A DNA stretch of 64,000 nucleotides from Ectorhizobium quercum (GCF_026552795.1 NZ_JANFPI010000002.1:62001-126000), one strand, 5' to 3'. Numbered from the stretch's first letter, positions 31,191 through 40,084 are shown. The notes: generated from the sequence alone by a model not told the origin. Translations and numbers: made by a program.

Positions 31191-32375
31191 ATGAGCGAGA
31201 GGAAACCGCCGCTTTCCGGCATCCGCGTCATCGAACTGGCCCGCGTTCTCGCGGGTCCCTGGGCCGGGCAGATGCTGGCCGACATGGGGGCGGACGTCAT
31301 CAAGGTGGAGAACCCGGCCGGCGGCGACGACACCCGCACCTGGGGGCCGCCCTTCGTCGAGAGCCGTGACGGCGAAAACCTCTCCGCCGCCTATTACCAC
31401 GCCACCAACCGCGGCAAGCGCTCCATCGACATCGACTTCCGCAGCGAGGAAGGCCGCGCCGTCGTGCTCGACCTCATCCGCGACGCGGACGTGGTGATCG
31501 AGAACTTCAAGCGCGGCGGCCTCGTCAAGTACGGCCTCGACTACGAAAGCCTGAAGTCCATCAACCCGAAGCTCGTCTATTGCTCCATCACCGGCTTCGG
31601 CCAGACCGGACCCTATGCCGATTTCGCCGGCTACGACTACATCGTGCAGGGCATGTCCGGCTTCATGTCGATCACCGGCGCGCCGGACGGCGAACCGATG
31701 AAGGCAGGCGTGGCGATTGCCGACATCTTCACCGGCATATATTCCGTCACCGCCATTCAGGCGGCGCTGATCCATGTCCTGAAAACCGGCGAGGGCCAGA
31801 TGATCGACATGGCGCTGCTCGACGTGCAGGCCGGCGTTCTGGCCAACCAGAACCTCAACTATCTCGTTTCCGGAAAGTCGCCGGTCCGGCTCGGCAATGC
31901 GCATCCGAACATCAGCCCCTACGAGGTCGTGCCGACCGCCGATGGCCACCTGATCCTCGCGATCGGCAATGACGGGCAGTTCGCCCGCCTCTGCGCCATT
32001 CTCGGTCTCGAAGGCGTGGCTGAAGACGAGCGCTTTTCGACCAACAAGGCCCGCGTCGCCCACAAGACGGAGGTGCGCCGCCTCGTTTCCGAAAGGACGG
32101 CGCGATGGCACAAGCGCGATCTGCTGACCGCCTGCGAGAAAAGCGCCGTGCCCGCCGGACCGATCAACACCATCGGCGAGATGTTCGACGACCCGCAGGT
32201 GAAGGCGCGCGGCCTGCGCATCGACCTCGAAGCGGCCGACGGCACGGTCATTCCCGGCGTGCGCAGCCCGATCGTCATGTCGCAAACGCCGCTGAAATAC
32301 GACCGGCCGAGCCCGGCTCTCGGCGAGCATCGCGAGGAGATCCTCGCCGAACTGAAGGCCCGAAAACAGAACTGA
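31191..32375 (+). CDS. Family III CoA transferase (CaiB/BaiF type)
   Basis: A 394-residue class III acyl-CoA transferase, cytoplasmic. The N-terminus IRVIELARVLAGPWAGQMLADMGADVIKVE is the classic CaiB/BaiF opening. The likely catalytic Asp is in GQMIDMALLDVQ near residue 205, and ITGFGQTGPYADFAGYDYIVQGMSGFMS is the family's conserved core. The next gene (23 bp downstream) is a ThDP enzyme. This recalls formyl-CoA transferase plus oxalyl-CoA decarboxylase, but the partner here is closer to acetolactate synthase, so the acid handled is unknown. Confidence 0.88.
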   Translation: MSERKPPLSGIRVIELARVLAGPWAGQMLADMGADVIKVENPAGGDDTRTWGPPFVESRDGENLSAAYYHATNRGKRSIDIDFRSEEGRAVVLDLIRDADVVIENFKRGGLVKYGLDYESLKSINPKLVYCSITGFGQTGPYADFAGYDYIVQGMSGFMSITGAPDGEPMKAGVAIADIFTGIYSVTAIQAALIHVLKTGEGQMIDMALLDVQAGVLANQNLNYLVSGKSPVRLGNAHPNISPYEVVPTADGHLILAIGNDGQFARLCAILGLEGVAEDERFSTNKARVAHKTEVRRLVSERTARWHKRDLLTACEKSAVPAGPINTIGEMFDDPQVKARGLRIDLEAADGTVIPGVRSPIVMSQTPLKYDRPSPALGEHREEILAELKARKQN

Positions 32376-32397
32376 ACATATGCAATGGGAGGATATC

Positions 32398-34050
32398 ATG
32401 GAAAGAACGGGAGGAGAGCTGATCGTCGAGGCGCTGAAGGCGAACGGCGTGAAGCGCGTGTCCTGCGTGCCGGGCGAAAGCTTTCTGGCGGTGCTGGACG
32501 CGCTCTATGAAAGCGGCATCGAAACCCTCGTCTGCCGCCAGGAAGGCGGCGCGGCGATGATGGCCGACTGCTGGGGCCGCCTCACCGGCGAACCCGGCAT
32601 CTGCTTCGTGACACGCGGCCCCGGCGCCACCAACGCCTCGGCAGGGCTGCACGTCGCCCGGCAGGATTCGATCCCGATGATCCTGTTCATCGGCCAGGTG
32701 CAGGGCGAAGCCCGCGAACGCGAGGCCTTTCAGGAGGTCGAATACCGCCGCGCCTTTACCGAATTCGCCAAATGGGTCGGCGAGATCGACGACCCGGCCC
32801 GCATCCCGGAATTCGTGACGCGCGCCTTCGCCGTCGCCACCTCGGGCCGCCCCGGCCCCGTCGTTCTGTCGCTGCCGGAAGACATGCTGACCCGCAGGGC
32901 GGCGCCGCCGGCGGCCAGACCCTACATGCCGGTCGAAAGCCATCCCGGCCCGGCCCAGATCGCAGCGCTCGGAGACCTGCTGGCGAAGGCCGAGCGTCCG
33001 CTGGCCGTGATCGGCGGCACCCGCTGGGACGCGGCGAGCGTCGCGCAATTCCGCGCCTTCGCGGAAGCGTGGAAGCTGCCGGTCGGCTGCTCCCTGCGCC
33101 GCCAGATGCTGTTCGATCACCTGCACCCTTCCTACGCGGGCGATATCGGCATCGGCATCAATCCGGCTCTTGCGCGGGCGGTGAAGGAAGCCGACCTGCT
33201 TCTGCTCGTCGGCGGGCGCTTTTCCGAAATGCCCTCCTCTTCATACACGCTGATGGATGTTCCCTATCCGAAGCAGACGCTCGTTCATGTCCATCCGGAC
33301 CCGCAGGAACTCGGGCGCGTCTACCGGCCCGACCTTGCCATCGCCGCCGCGCCGAAAGATTTCGCCGCCGCCCTCGCCGCGCTCGCGCCCGCCGCCGCGC
33401 CGAAATGGGCCGCCCGGACCGAGGCCATGCACGCCGCCTACCTGAAATGGTCCACGCCGCCCGCCACGGGTCCCGGCGCGGTGCACATGGGCCCGATCAT
33501 GGAATGGCTCGAAGCGAATGTCGCCCCCGACGCCATCTTCACCAACGGCGCCGGCAACTACGCCACCTGGCTGCAACGCTTTCACCGCTTCCGGCAGTAC
33601 GCCACGCAGGCCGCACCCGCCTCCGGCTCGATGGGCTACGGCCTGCCCGCCGCCGTGGCGGCAAAGGCGCTCCATCCGGACCGGGAGGTGATCTGCTTCG
33701 CCGGCGACGGCTGCTTCATGATGCACGGGCAGGAATTCGCCACTGCCATCCGCTACAACCTGCCGATCATCACGGTGGTCGTGAACAACGGCATCTACGG
33801 CACGATCCGCATGCATCAGGAGCGGGAATATCCCGGCCGCGTCTCCGGCACCGGCCTCACCAACCCGGATTTCGCCGCCCTCGCCCACGCCTATGGCGGC
33901 CACGGCGAAACGGTTCGCGAAACAGCGGAATTCGGCCCCGCCTTCGAACGGGCCCGTGCCAGCGGCAAGCCGTCGATCATCGATATCCACCTCGATCCCG
34001 AAGCCATCACGCCGGCAAAGACGCTGACGGAGATTCGCGAGAAACGGTAG
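32398..34050 (+). CDS. Thiamine-pyrophosphate-dependent enzyme, acetolactate-synthase-like
   Basis: A 550-residue ThDP enzyme with three domains: N-terminal PYR (catalytic Glu in LVCRQEGGAAMM near residue 48), a central domain, and a C-terminal PP domain. The PP domain carries the metal/ThDP motif GDGCFMM...VVNNGIYG. Sequence style is IlvB-like, but the gene is unlinked to an IlvN regulatory subunit, and its partner is a CoA transferase, so a catabolic decarboxylase or ligase role is more likely than valine synthesis. The ATG at 32398 has GGGAGGA just upstream. A strong terminator follows. Confidence 0.82.
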   Translation: MERTGGELIVEALKANGVKRVSCVPGESFLAVLDALYESGIETLVCRQEGGAAMMADCWGRLTGEPGICFVTRGPGATNASAGLHVARQDSIPMILFIGQVQGEAREREAFQEVEYRRAFTEFAKWVGEIDDPARIPEFVTRAFAVATSGRPGPVVLSLPEDMLTRRAAPPAARPYMPVESHPGPAQIAALGDLLAKAERPLAVIGGTRWDAASVAQFRAFAEAWKLPVGCSLRRQMLFDHLHPSYAGDIGIGINPALARAVKEADLLLLVGGRFSEMPSSSYTLMDVPYPKQTLVHVHPDPQELGRVYRPDLAIAAAPKDFAAALAALAPAAAPKWAARTEAMHAAYLKWSTPPATGPGAVHMGPIMEWLEANVAPDAIFTNGAGNYATWLQRFHRFRQYATQAAPASGSMGYGLPAAVAAKALHPDREVICFAGDGCFMMHGQEFATAIRYNLPIITVVVNNGIYGTIRMHQEREYPGRVSGTGLTNPDFAALAHAYGGHGETVRETAEFGPAFERARASGKPSIIDIHLDPEAITPAKTLTEIREKR

Positions 34051-34095
34051 GGCGCGGCACCTGCCGTTCCCCCTCCGGCTACGGTCTCAAACGCA

Positions 34096-34127
34096 AAAGG
34101 CCGGGAAGCAACCGCTTCCCGGCCTTT
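34096..34127. terminator. Bidirectional terminator between the ThDP enzyme and ridA
   Basis: A 14-bp stem AAAGGCCGGGAAGC (34096-34109) with its complement at 34114-34127 and a 4-base loop. It lies in the 100-bp gap between convergent genes. Confidence 0.88.
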
Positions 34128-34150
34128 GTCATCTCTCGTCGGTGTCCGGC

Positions 34151-34495
34151 TCAGTCGAGAGCGGCGGTGACGACGAACTCGACCTTGTAGTCCGGCGTGG
34201 CCAGCGCGGCCTGGCTGGTGGCGCGGGCCGGCGGGTTCTTCGGATCGATCCAGCTTTCCCAGACGGCGTTCATTTCGCCGAAGGTGGACATGTCGGACAG
34301 ATAGATGATCGTCTGAAGGATCTTCGCCTTGTTCGAGCCGGCGGCAACGAGCAGGCGTTCGACTTCGGCAAGCGCGGACCTGGACTGTTCGGTAACGGTC
34401 TTGCCGTCGCCGACCTGGCCGGCAAGATAGACGACGTTGCCGTGAACGACAGCACCGCTCATGCGGGCACCGGGTTCGATACGCTTGATGCTCAT
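34151..34495 (-). CDS. ridA: RidA-family deaminase
   Basis: A 114-residue YjgF/YER057c/UK114 protein. RidA enzymes hydrolyse reactive enamine/imine intermediates such as 2-aminoacrylate. The catalytic Arg is in the PPARATSQ segment near residue 88. The N-terminal half has the usual VYLAGQVGDGKTVTEQSRSALAEVERLL. Length is slightly short of the usual 125-130, and the signature reads ARATSQAAL where many have ART. A rhodanese-like gene lies 42 bp upstream on the same strand. Confidence 0.88.
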   Translation of the reverse strand: MSIKRIEPGARMSGAVVHGNVVYLAGQVGDGKTVTEQSRSALAEVERLLVAAGSNKAKILQTIIYLSDMSTFGEMNAVWESWIDPKNPPARATSQAALATPDYKVEFVVTAALD

Positions 34496-34537
34496 TGGTA
34501 TGCTCCTGTTATTGAAGGGCTGATGGATGGCGCGGCT

Positions 34538-34879
34538 TCAGCCGCGCATGTGATGGGTTTTCTGGTAAACCGTGGTGGAGCGCGCGCCGGAACGGCAATA
34601 GCCGAGCATGGGGCGCGGCAGATCGTCGAGCGCATCGACCATGCCGGTCACGGCCTCTTCATCGACGCCGGTCTTGCCCACGGGCACATGCGCCGTCTCG
34701 ATTCCGAGTTCGGCCGCGCGCGCGGCGATCTCCGCGAAAGCCGGCTGGCCGGGCTCCTCCTCGTCGGGACGATTGCAGACTATGGACTTGAACCCAAGCG
34801 CCTTGATCTGATCGAGATCGTCCACCGTGATCTGACCGCTGACGGAATATTCGCCGTCGATCTCTCTGATATCAACCAT
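34538..34879 (-). CDS. Rhodanese-like / TIGR01244 sulfur-transferase family protein (DUF442)
   Basis: A 113-residue single-domain protein. The active-site loop CRSGARS near residues 98-104 is of the rhodanese/dual-specificity-phosphatase type. The N-terminus (IREIDGEYSVSGQITVDDL) and IVCNRPDEEEPGQP match the DUF442/BLH family. In related bacteria this domain, alone or fused to a metallo-beta-lactamase, takes part in sulfide/persulfide metabolism. The ATG at 34879 has AGAGGAACG upstream. Likely co-transcribed with ridA. Confidence 0.82.
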   Translation of the reverse strand: MVDIREIDGEYSVSGQITVDDLDQIKALGFKSIVCNRPDEEEPGQPAFAEIAARAAELGIETAHVPVGKTGVDEEAVTGMVDALDDLPRPMLGYCRSGARSTTVYQKTHHMRG

Positions 34880-34947
34880 CGTCGTTCCTCTTTGAATTGC
34901 GAACAAGCTGTACGATCGGGACGTGCCTGCGTCAATGCGAGGCTTCA

Positions 34948-35865
34948 TCATTCCCCGGAGATGAAAGCGAAGGAAAGGCGGTAATCCAGTGCCTCGCCCG
35001 GCTGAAGCGCAACAAGCTCGCCCCGCGTCGCAAGCTCGGAGCGTCCCGTCCACCGGTGCGACGCCGGCTCGATGCCGAGGACATCGGCAGGCGCCGACTG
35101 GTTTCGCCACACCTGGAGGAAAGGCAGCGTCGCGGTGGCGAAGCGCACCCTGAGCGTCAGGCCGGAAAGCGCCGCCACCGGGCCGAGCCGCACCTCTGCC
35201 TGTCCGGCCTCCCCCGCCGGAATGCAGAAAACACCGCCGTCGCCCTCGCCGAACGCCCAGGGCAGCGAACCGCCCTCCAGCATATCCCCTTGCAGGCGCG
35301 TGCCGGCATCGAGCAGCCCGGCCGCGAGGTTCATGTGATACATCAGCATCGGCGCGAAAGGCCTGGCGCCGTCGTTGACGAGCCGGTCCTCCAGGAAGAC
35401 CTCCCCCGTCGCGCCGTCGATCCTCCAGACGCGGTAAAGCCGCGCATGGCCGCCGCTGGCCAGGCGGACGGGAACCTCGCCCCTGCACACGGCATCGTCG
35501 CCGCAGCATTCCATGAGGACGTTCTCGGCCGGACTGGCGGAAAAGGAGCCGTGCAGCGGATAGAGCGAGCCGTCCGAGGCCCCTTCCACCGGTTCCGGAT
35601 GACGGATATGATCGGGACCGCAGGTAAACAGAAAGCCCTCCAGCGAATGGTCGATGCGGGGGTCTCCGTCGTCGGGAATGGCCCGGCCCGGCGAGACATC
35701 CCTGCCCGCGACGAACAGCTTGCCGATATCCAGCACCGATGCCCGGTCGAGGAAAAGAACGGGGCCGCGCGCGGCAGAAAACTCGATCATGGAACGGTCC
35801 TTCATTCCTTCGTCCGCCAGGCGGCCCGGAAGCGGGCCTGCAAGCGGGTAATAACGCGGAATCAT
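34948..35865 (-). CDS. DUF4432-family protein, aldose-epimerase-like
   Basis: A protein of up to 305 residues that resembles the galactose-mutarotase superfamily. Features seen are DHSLEGFLFTCGPDHIRHP, LHGSFSASPAENV, a substrate-like segment FLEDRLVNDG and MLMYHMNLAAG. The latter two, with conserved His, resemble the epimerase active site. The substrate is unknown; a sugar epimerase role is inference. The start may instead be ATG at 35805 (MKDRSMIEF), which would drop 20 N-terminal residues. Confidence 0.7.
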   Translation of the reverse strand: MIPRYYPLAGPLPGRLADEGMKDRSMIEFSAARGPVLFLDRASVLDIGKLFVAGRDVSPGRAIPDDGDPRIDHSLEGFLFTCGPDHIRHPEPVEGASDGSLYPLHGSFSASPAENVLMECCGDDAVCRGEVPVRLASGGHARLYRVWRIDGATGEVFLEDRLVNDGARPFAPMLMYHMNLAAGLLDAGTRLQGDMLEGGSLPWAFGEGDGGVFCIPAGEAGQAEVRLGPVAALSGLTLRVRFATATLPFLQVWRNQSAPADVLGIEPASHRWTGRSELATRGELVALQPGEALDYRLSFAFISGE

Positions 35866-35947
35866 TGCAAATTAACGTTACCTTAACCTGAAGTTCATTC
35901 TTTCCATATTAGGGTCAAATTTACCATGTGAGAGATGGCCGAAGTAG

Positions 35948-37348
35948 ATGATGAGGATCAGATTCACCGTGACCCTTTCCAGAGCAACCAGCCTTGGCCT
36001 CGCCCTTGCCGTCCTGCTTCAGGCGCCGCTTGCCGACATGGCGGCCGCGCAGAGCGTTTACAGGCCTTTCGTTGAAACGGTTCTGGTCAGCCCGGAAGGC
36101 GACCTGCTCGACTATACGCCCGAACACGGTTCCGTCGTCGTCAGCCGGGATCGCGAGGGCCGCCGCGTGCTTCTCGACCACTACGGCAATCTCGTCGCCA
36201 CCGAGATTCCGGCCGAAACCTATTTTCCGCGGCCGCGCAACGCCCGCCCCGGCGACGCCTATGGCGGCGTGCCCGACTATCGCAGCTATCGCGGCGACGG
36301 CGACGACCTCACCACCGGCGCGGTTTCCATGCCCGAACGGGTCGAGCGCGCGCCGCTCGACGCCCGCCCCCTGCCCCCGGCGGACGACGGCTTCGCCAAC
36401 TACGGCGACAACCGGCAGACGGGAACCCTCGCCTCGATCGAGCAGGATCGGTCCCTGCCCGAAGTCACCGTCACGCCGCAGACGCCGCTGACGCTGAACG
36501 GCAAGTCGCGCTCCGAAATCGCCGCGCTCCAGACCCTGCTCGACCGCGCAGGCGCCTCGCCGGGCGTGATCGACGGCCGCATGGGGTCGAATGTGACCAA
36601 GGCGCTGGAAGCCTATGAAATGATGACGGGCGAGCGGCTCGATCCGAACGATTCCGAGGACATCCTGCAACGCCTGAGCTTCAGCGGCGGCATGCCGATC
36701 GTCAACTACACGATCACGCCCCAGGATGCGGCCGGTCCCTATGTCGCCGCCATTCCCGACGATTACGGCGAGAAGGCCACCATGCCGGCCCTGTCCTACA
36801 CCTCGGTCGAGGAAGCGCTGGCCGAACGGTTCCACATGGACGAGAACTACCTGCGGGAACTCAACCCCGGCGTCGATTTCACCATTCCCGGAAGCGTCAT
36901 CAAGGTGATCTCGCCTGGCGAACGCAAGACGGGCGCCGTGACCCGCATCGTCGCCGACAAGGGGCGCAAGCAGGTCTTCGCCTATGACGAGAGCGGCGCG
37001 CTCGTCGCCGCCTATCCGGCCACCATCGGCTCGTCGGACACGCCCTCCCCTTCCGGCACGCATACGGTCGCCCGCATCGCGCTCGATCCGGGCTATACCT
37101 ACAATCCGAAGATCAACTTCAAGCAGGGCGATAATCACGGCATCCTGCAAATCCCGCCGGGACCGAACGGGCCGGTCGGTAATGTCTGGATCGCCCTGTC
37201 GAAACCGACATACGGCATCCACGGCACCCCGGAACCGTCGAAGATCGGCAAGACGAACAGCCACGGCTGCGTTCGCCTCACCAACTGGGATGCGACGGAA
37301 CTCGCCAAGATGGTCAAGGTCGGCGCCACCGTCGAATTCATCGACTGA
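35948..37348 (+). CDS. L,D-transpeptidase (YkuD/ErfK family)
   Basis: A 466-residue exported protein with an N-terminal signal (SLGLALAVLLQAPLADMAAAQS, cleavage near residue 35). A low-complexity region follows, then a PG_binding-like segment (about 180-240, LQTLLDRAGASPGVIDGRMG). A C-terminal YkuD domain carries the catalytic motif HGTPEPSKIGKTNSHGCVRL, with the nucleophile Cys near residue 443. It would form 3-3 cross-links or attach proteins to the wall. ATG occurs at both 35948 and 35951. A T-tailed terminator follows. Confidence 0.9.
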   Translation: MMRIRFTVTLSRATSLGLALAVLLQAPLADMAAAQSVYRPFVETVLVSPEGDLLDYTPEHGSVVVSRDREGRRVLLDHYGNLVATEIPAETYFPRPRNARPGDAYGGVPDYRSYRGDGDDLTTGAVSMPERVERAPLDARPLPPADDGFANYGDNRQTGTLASIEQDRSLPEVTVTPQTPLTLNGKSRSEIAALQTLLDRAGASPGVIDGRMGSNVTKALEAYEMMTGERLDPNDSEDILQRLSFSGGMPIVNYTITPQDAAGPYVAAIPDDYGEKATMPALSYTSVEEALAERFHMDENYLRELNPGVDFTIPGSVIKVISPGERKTGAVTRIVADKGRKQVFAYDESGALVAAYPATIGSSDTPSPSGTHTVARIALDPGYTYNPKINFKQGDNHGILQIPPGPNGPVGNVWIALSKPTYGIHGTPEPSKIGKTNSHGCVRLTNWDATELAKMVKVGATVEFID

Positions 37349-37374
37349 GCGAAACCGGCGGGCATGAAACCGGC

Positions 37375-37405
37375 GGCGATATCCGAAAGGATCTCGCCGT
37401 TTTTT
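37375..37405 (+). terminator. Rho-independent terminator after the L,D-transpeptidase
   Basis: Stem GGCGATATCC (37375-37384), loop GAAA, GGATCTCGCC (37389-37398) with one mismatch, then GTTTTTTC. The following 350 bp to 37762 is AT-richer than its surroundings and holds no gene; it probably contains the left border of the island. Confidence 0.85.
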
Positions 37406-37762
37406 CATATCCGGCACGCCGACGCATCGACGGCTCAAATCGTTGCTTTTATTGATTTTACAAATCGAACCGGAAAGTTCGCAAGGCCGAACGACCGTCA
37501 CCTCTCCAGAGCGGAGAGACTACAGGCTGCGGCGATGTGAAAAGAGAAAGATGGCGCGCCGCACCGGGGGAAGATGACAGCTACGTTTACGCTATAGCCC
37601 TATAAAAGAATTCATGAAATCCATTCAGATTTGCTGTTATCACCGATCCCGGTCCTGCGGGTAGCCCCAAACTCTTTGCTATAGGTCCAATCCGTCGCGC
37701 GGTAAGTGACATTGGACGCACGCTTCTTTTGGATGCCGGTATCCGGAATAAGCCCGCGTAGA

Positions 37763-38518
37763 TTAAACAGAGAATTTTAGAATGACATTGTCGACTAGGT
37801 CCTCAATGAAGTCGATGACCTTAGACTTGTTGACGGTCACTCCCGAAGGATGAGCGCACGAGTTTCGTGTCCCTAGCTTCTGATCCAGAATCTTCCGAAC
37901 ATCGTTCGAGATGATGCCCGCCGCCCGGCATAGTTCGATGAACTTCGTTTCTTTAATCTCCGTAAAATCATCCCGCTGGGCGACGGAATCGATTTTGACA
38001 CCCTTGTCCTTCCCCAAGGCTGCGTTGAAGTCTGAGAGCTTGTGCGCGAGGATATAGGCGAACAGGTGGTCCATCGCTAATATCCACGCCATGACGATGG
38101 CAGCGCGATTAGCGCCAAGCTCGAAGCAATCGATGGCTTCCTTTAGAAATTCCTTATTCGCTCCGGCCGGGAGCTTGTGTTCCAACCCCCGAAGGGTCGC
38201 GCTTGTCTGAGCAGTGACCGTCTCGGCTCCGAGTTTACGCGACAGGGCCTCCCGCATATGACGCTGTAGCTTATATCCACCGTTCGCCTTGATGTATTTT
38301 GCTGGCTTGCTCTTGAGTCCTTCGGACAGCCGCGCGCCAACGTTTCCTGGAACAACAAGATCGCACGCAGCAAAGCAATCAGCGACCTGCTTTGGCGTTG
38401 CCGCGTCCTGCCCCGATTCCACCGTCAGAAAATAGATGAACAATTCGACGAGCGCGCTCTGACTCTGATTGGCAGCATTCTCGATGGAATTGTAGAAGCG
38501 GTTGACCGCCGTGGTCAT
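37763..38518 (-). CDS. Unknown protein: winged-helix-like N-terminus plus HEPN-like C-terminus
   Basis: A 251-residue soluble protein I do not recognise by name. Residues about 20-95 look like a winged-helix domain (LFIYFLTVESG ... TPKQVADCF ... YIKANGGYKL). Residues about 125-251 look like a HEPN domain: helical LKEAIDCFELGANRAAIVMAW, then KFIELCRAAGIISNDVRKIL and the motif RNSCAH (R218-X4-H223) near the C-terminus. R-X4-6-H is the RNase motif of HEPN toxins and defence proteins. The gene overlaps the upstream gene by ATGA. Codon use and lower GC differ from the chromosome. Confidence 0.75.
   Translation of the reverse strand: MTTAVNRFYNSIENAANQSQSALVELFIYFLTVESGQDAATPKQVADCFAACDLVVPGNVGARLSEGLKSKPAKYIKANGGYKLQRHMREALSRKLGAETVTAQTSATLRGLEHKLPAGANKEFLKEAIDCFELGANRAAIVMAWILAMDHLFAYILAHKLSDFNAALGKDKGVKIDSVAQRDDFTEIKETKFIELCRAAGIISNDVRKILDQKLGTRNSCAHPSGVTVNKSKVIDFIEDLVDNVILKFSV
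37769..37781. repeat. 13-bp direct repeat, left copy
   Basis: AGAGAATTTTAGA. It lies within the last codons of the HEPN-like gene, and the same 13 bases recur at 40178-40190. Confidence 0.6.
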
Positions 38519-39114
38519 TCAGCACCTTTCTTCTTCAGCGTATGATTGAAATGGTTGTCACCGGCGATCGTAATGGGCATATCTGTTGACGAACGAAAGT
38601 CTATATACCCAAGCTTAGAGCTTGTATCGTAGAAGGCTTGCGCAAATGCCTTGGGGATCTTCTCTCCTGTCGCTTTGAAACACGTGTATACCTGATCCGT
38701 ATTGGGATTACTAATCTTTAGATCTTCCGTCATAAATTTAAGGAATATGAGAATCTTTTCCGCGTTATTCTTTGGGACATACTTTCCGTAGAAGGTGCCC
38801 AATCCCGAAGTATCCAGATTTTTATCAAGCTTCGGCGAGTCCGCTACTACACCGCTACCGCCCTCGTCGCCGTTGGCCTTCTTCTTGGCAGCGGCGCGAC
38901 GCTTCGCTTTTGGTTTATTAGCCGCACCGCTGGCGGCATCGCCATTTTCAGAAGACACAGGCTCTTGAACAGATGCCGCAGGAGCAGAAGCCACACCCTT
39001 TACACTCTCCAGCAACTGCTCTTTGAAATCAGCGTAAATCGCTTGGACAAGTTCGGGATCACCTTCAACGTCGATAATGCCCTGCGAGATGTTGATATGA
39101 AGCTTCGCGGTCAT
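38515..39114 (-). CDS. Unknown protein: short N-terminal domain, Lys/Ala linker, winged-helix-like C-terminus
   Basis: A 199-residue protein of unknown function, first gene of a two-gene operon. Residues 1-40 form a small alpha/beta unit (LHINISQGIIDVEGDPELVQ). Residues about 45-95 are low complexity and basic (KPKAKRRAAAKKK). Residues about 105-199 resemble the winged-helix segment of the downstream HEPN-like protein, sharing QV-x2-CF-x7-P and a later YI at similar spacing. It could be the antitoxin, sensor or DNA-binding partner; that is inference. Confidence 0.7.
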   Translation of the reverse strand: MTAKLHINISQGIIDVEGDPELVQAIYADFKEQLLESVKGVASAPAASVQEPVSSENGDAASGAANKPKAKRRAAAKKKANGDEGGSGVVADSPKLDKNLDTSGLGTFYGKYVPKNNAEKILIFLKFMTEDLKISNPNTDQVYTCFKATGEKIPKAFAQAFYDTSSKLGYIDFRSSTDMPITIAGDNHFNHTLKKKGAE

Positions 39115-39749
39115 GCCACCCCCCTAAAACTGTTGTGCCATCTTGAGTCCCTTGGCACGCTTGAAGCCAAGATAATGGGGTTGTCGACCTCTAAGTGCAA
39201 GCGGCCAAGAGAACACCTTTGTTGAACTGTAAGAAGATGCAGCGGGAATGGACCTGCCGTTTCCGAGTTTCAGACGGTCCCGTCGCTTACGCGCCGGGGC
39301 TTTTTCACTGACGGCCCTCCGGCTCTCTACAGCGCAATATGGAAGCGCGTTCGCCTCCGGGCTGACACCGCCGCCCCATTGGCGCGGCACACCATTTTTC
39401 GTCGCATGTTCGGGCAACGTGCGAGCTGCCATTCCGGCGCACGATGCCGCGCTCGGCGGCGCTGGTTTCGGCATCCAGTCAGGTAGGTTTTTGCCCGGCT
39501 GGATTCCCGGCAGGAGGGGCAGAAAAGGCAGAAAGGGCGGAGGGCAAGATTAAAGAAGATGGCACCATGTCGGGCCGCTTCTGGAAATTGTTGTTGTCTG
39601 CACACTGGTTAGGCGACCGATTCCGGCACCGTGGTTTTGAGGGGTGGCGTGCCGCGATTTCGCGCAAGGCCTTGGATTTGCTGGGTTTCGAGCGGCACCA
39701 TACGCCCATATCGGCCGTTTTCCGGGGGTTTTGACTGGAGTCGCGCCCA
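39115..39749. other. Mosaic stretch without a convincing gene
   Basis: Short frames exist on both strands (for example 39248-39553 plus and 39124-39474 minus), but they are arginine/proline-rich, lack good ribosome sites and look like non-coding reading. A 55-residue frame at 39567-39734 (MSGRFWKLLLSAHW...) has a plausible start and may be the remnant of a transfer gene. The sequence changes from AT-rich to GC-rich near 39240, a likely recombination junction. Confidence 0.4.
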
Positions 39750-40084
39750 TGAGCGCCGACGAGGAAAAGCGCATCCGATCACGGAATGGCCGCATCTTCC
39801 ATCGGCGCAGCCTTCCCGCCACGTTGCGCGAGCACGAGGTTGTCCGCGTCGGCGCGGAGATGGCCGAGAACAAGGGGCTACCGTTCCGCGCCGCCGTGGC
39901 CGGCGAGAAGGTCAGCGGCAAGTTCACCGGCACCGTGCAGCTATCTAGCGGCAAGTTCGCCGTGGTCGAGAAATCCCATGAGTTCACCCTTGCCCCTTGG
40001 CGGCCGGTCATCGACCGCCAGCCCGGCCGCGAGGTCATGGGTGTCGTGCAGGGCGGATCGGTGTCGTGGCGGTTGGGGCGGTAG
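39750..40084 (+). pseudogene. C-terminal remnant of a DUF3363 relaxase (VirD2/TraI-like)
   Basis: A 111-residue frame matching, from memory, the extreme C-terminus of conjugative relaxases with a DUF3363 domain: GKFAVVEKSHEFTLAPWRPVIDRQPG and the ending VQGGSVSWRLGR are typical. The N-terminal nuclease domain with its His/Tyr residues is absent, so it cannot nick DNA alone. An ATG with GGAG upstream exists, so a short product may still be made. It indicates that the island was once part of, or recombined with, a conjugative element. Confidence 0.55.

Noticed and set aside
37349..37762. Search for a copy of the tRNA-Arg 3' end as left attachment site
   Set aside because: Only a weak 13/17 match at 37551 was found; too poor to call an attachment site, and serine recombinases do not need a long repeat.
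39248..39553. Possible 101-residue protein in the island
   Set aside because: Arg/Pro/Gly-rich, no ribosome site, and an equally long frame exists on the other strand; treated as non-coding.
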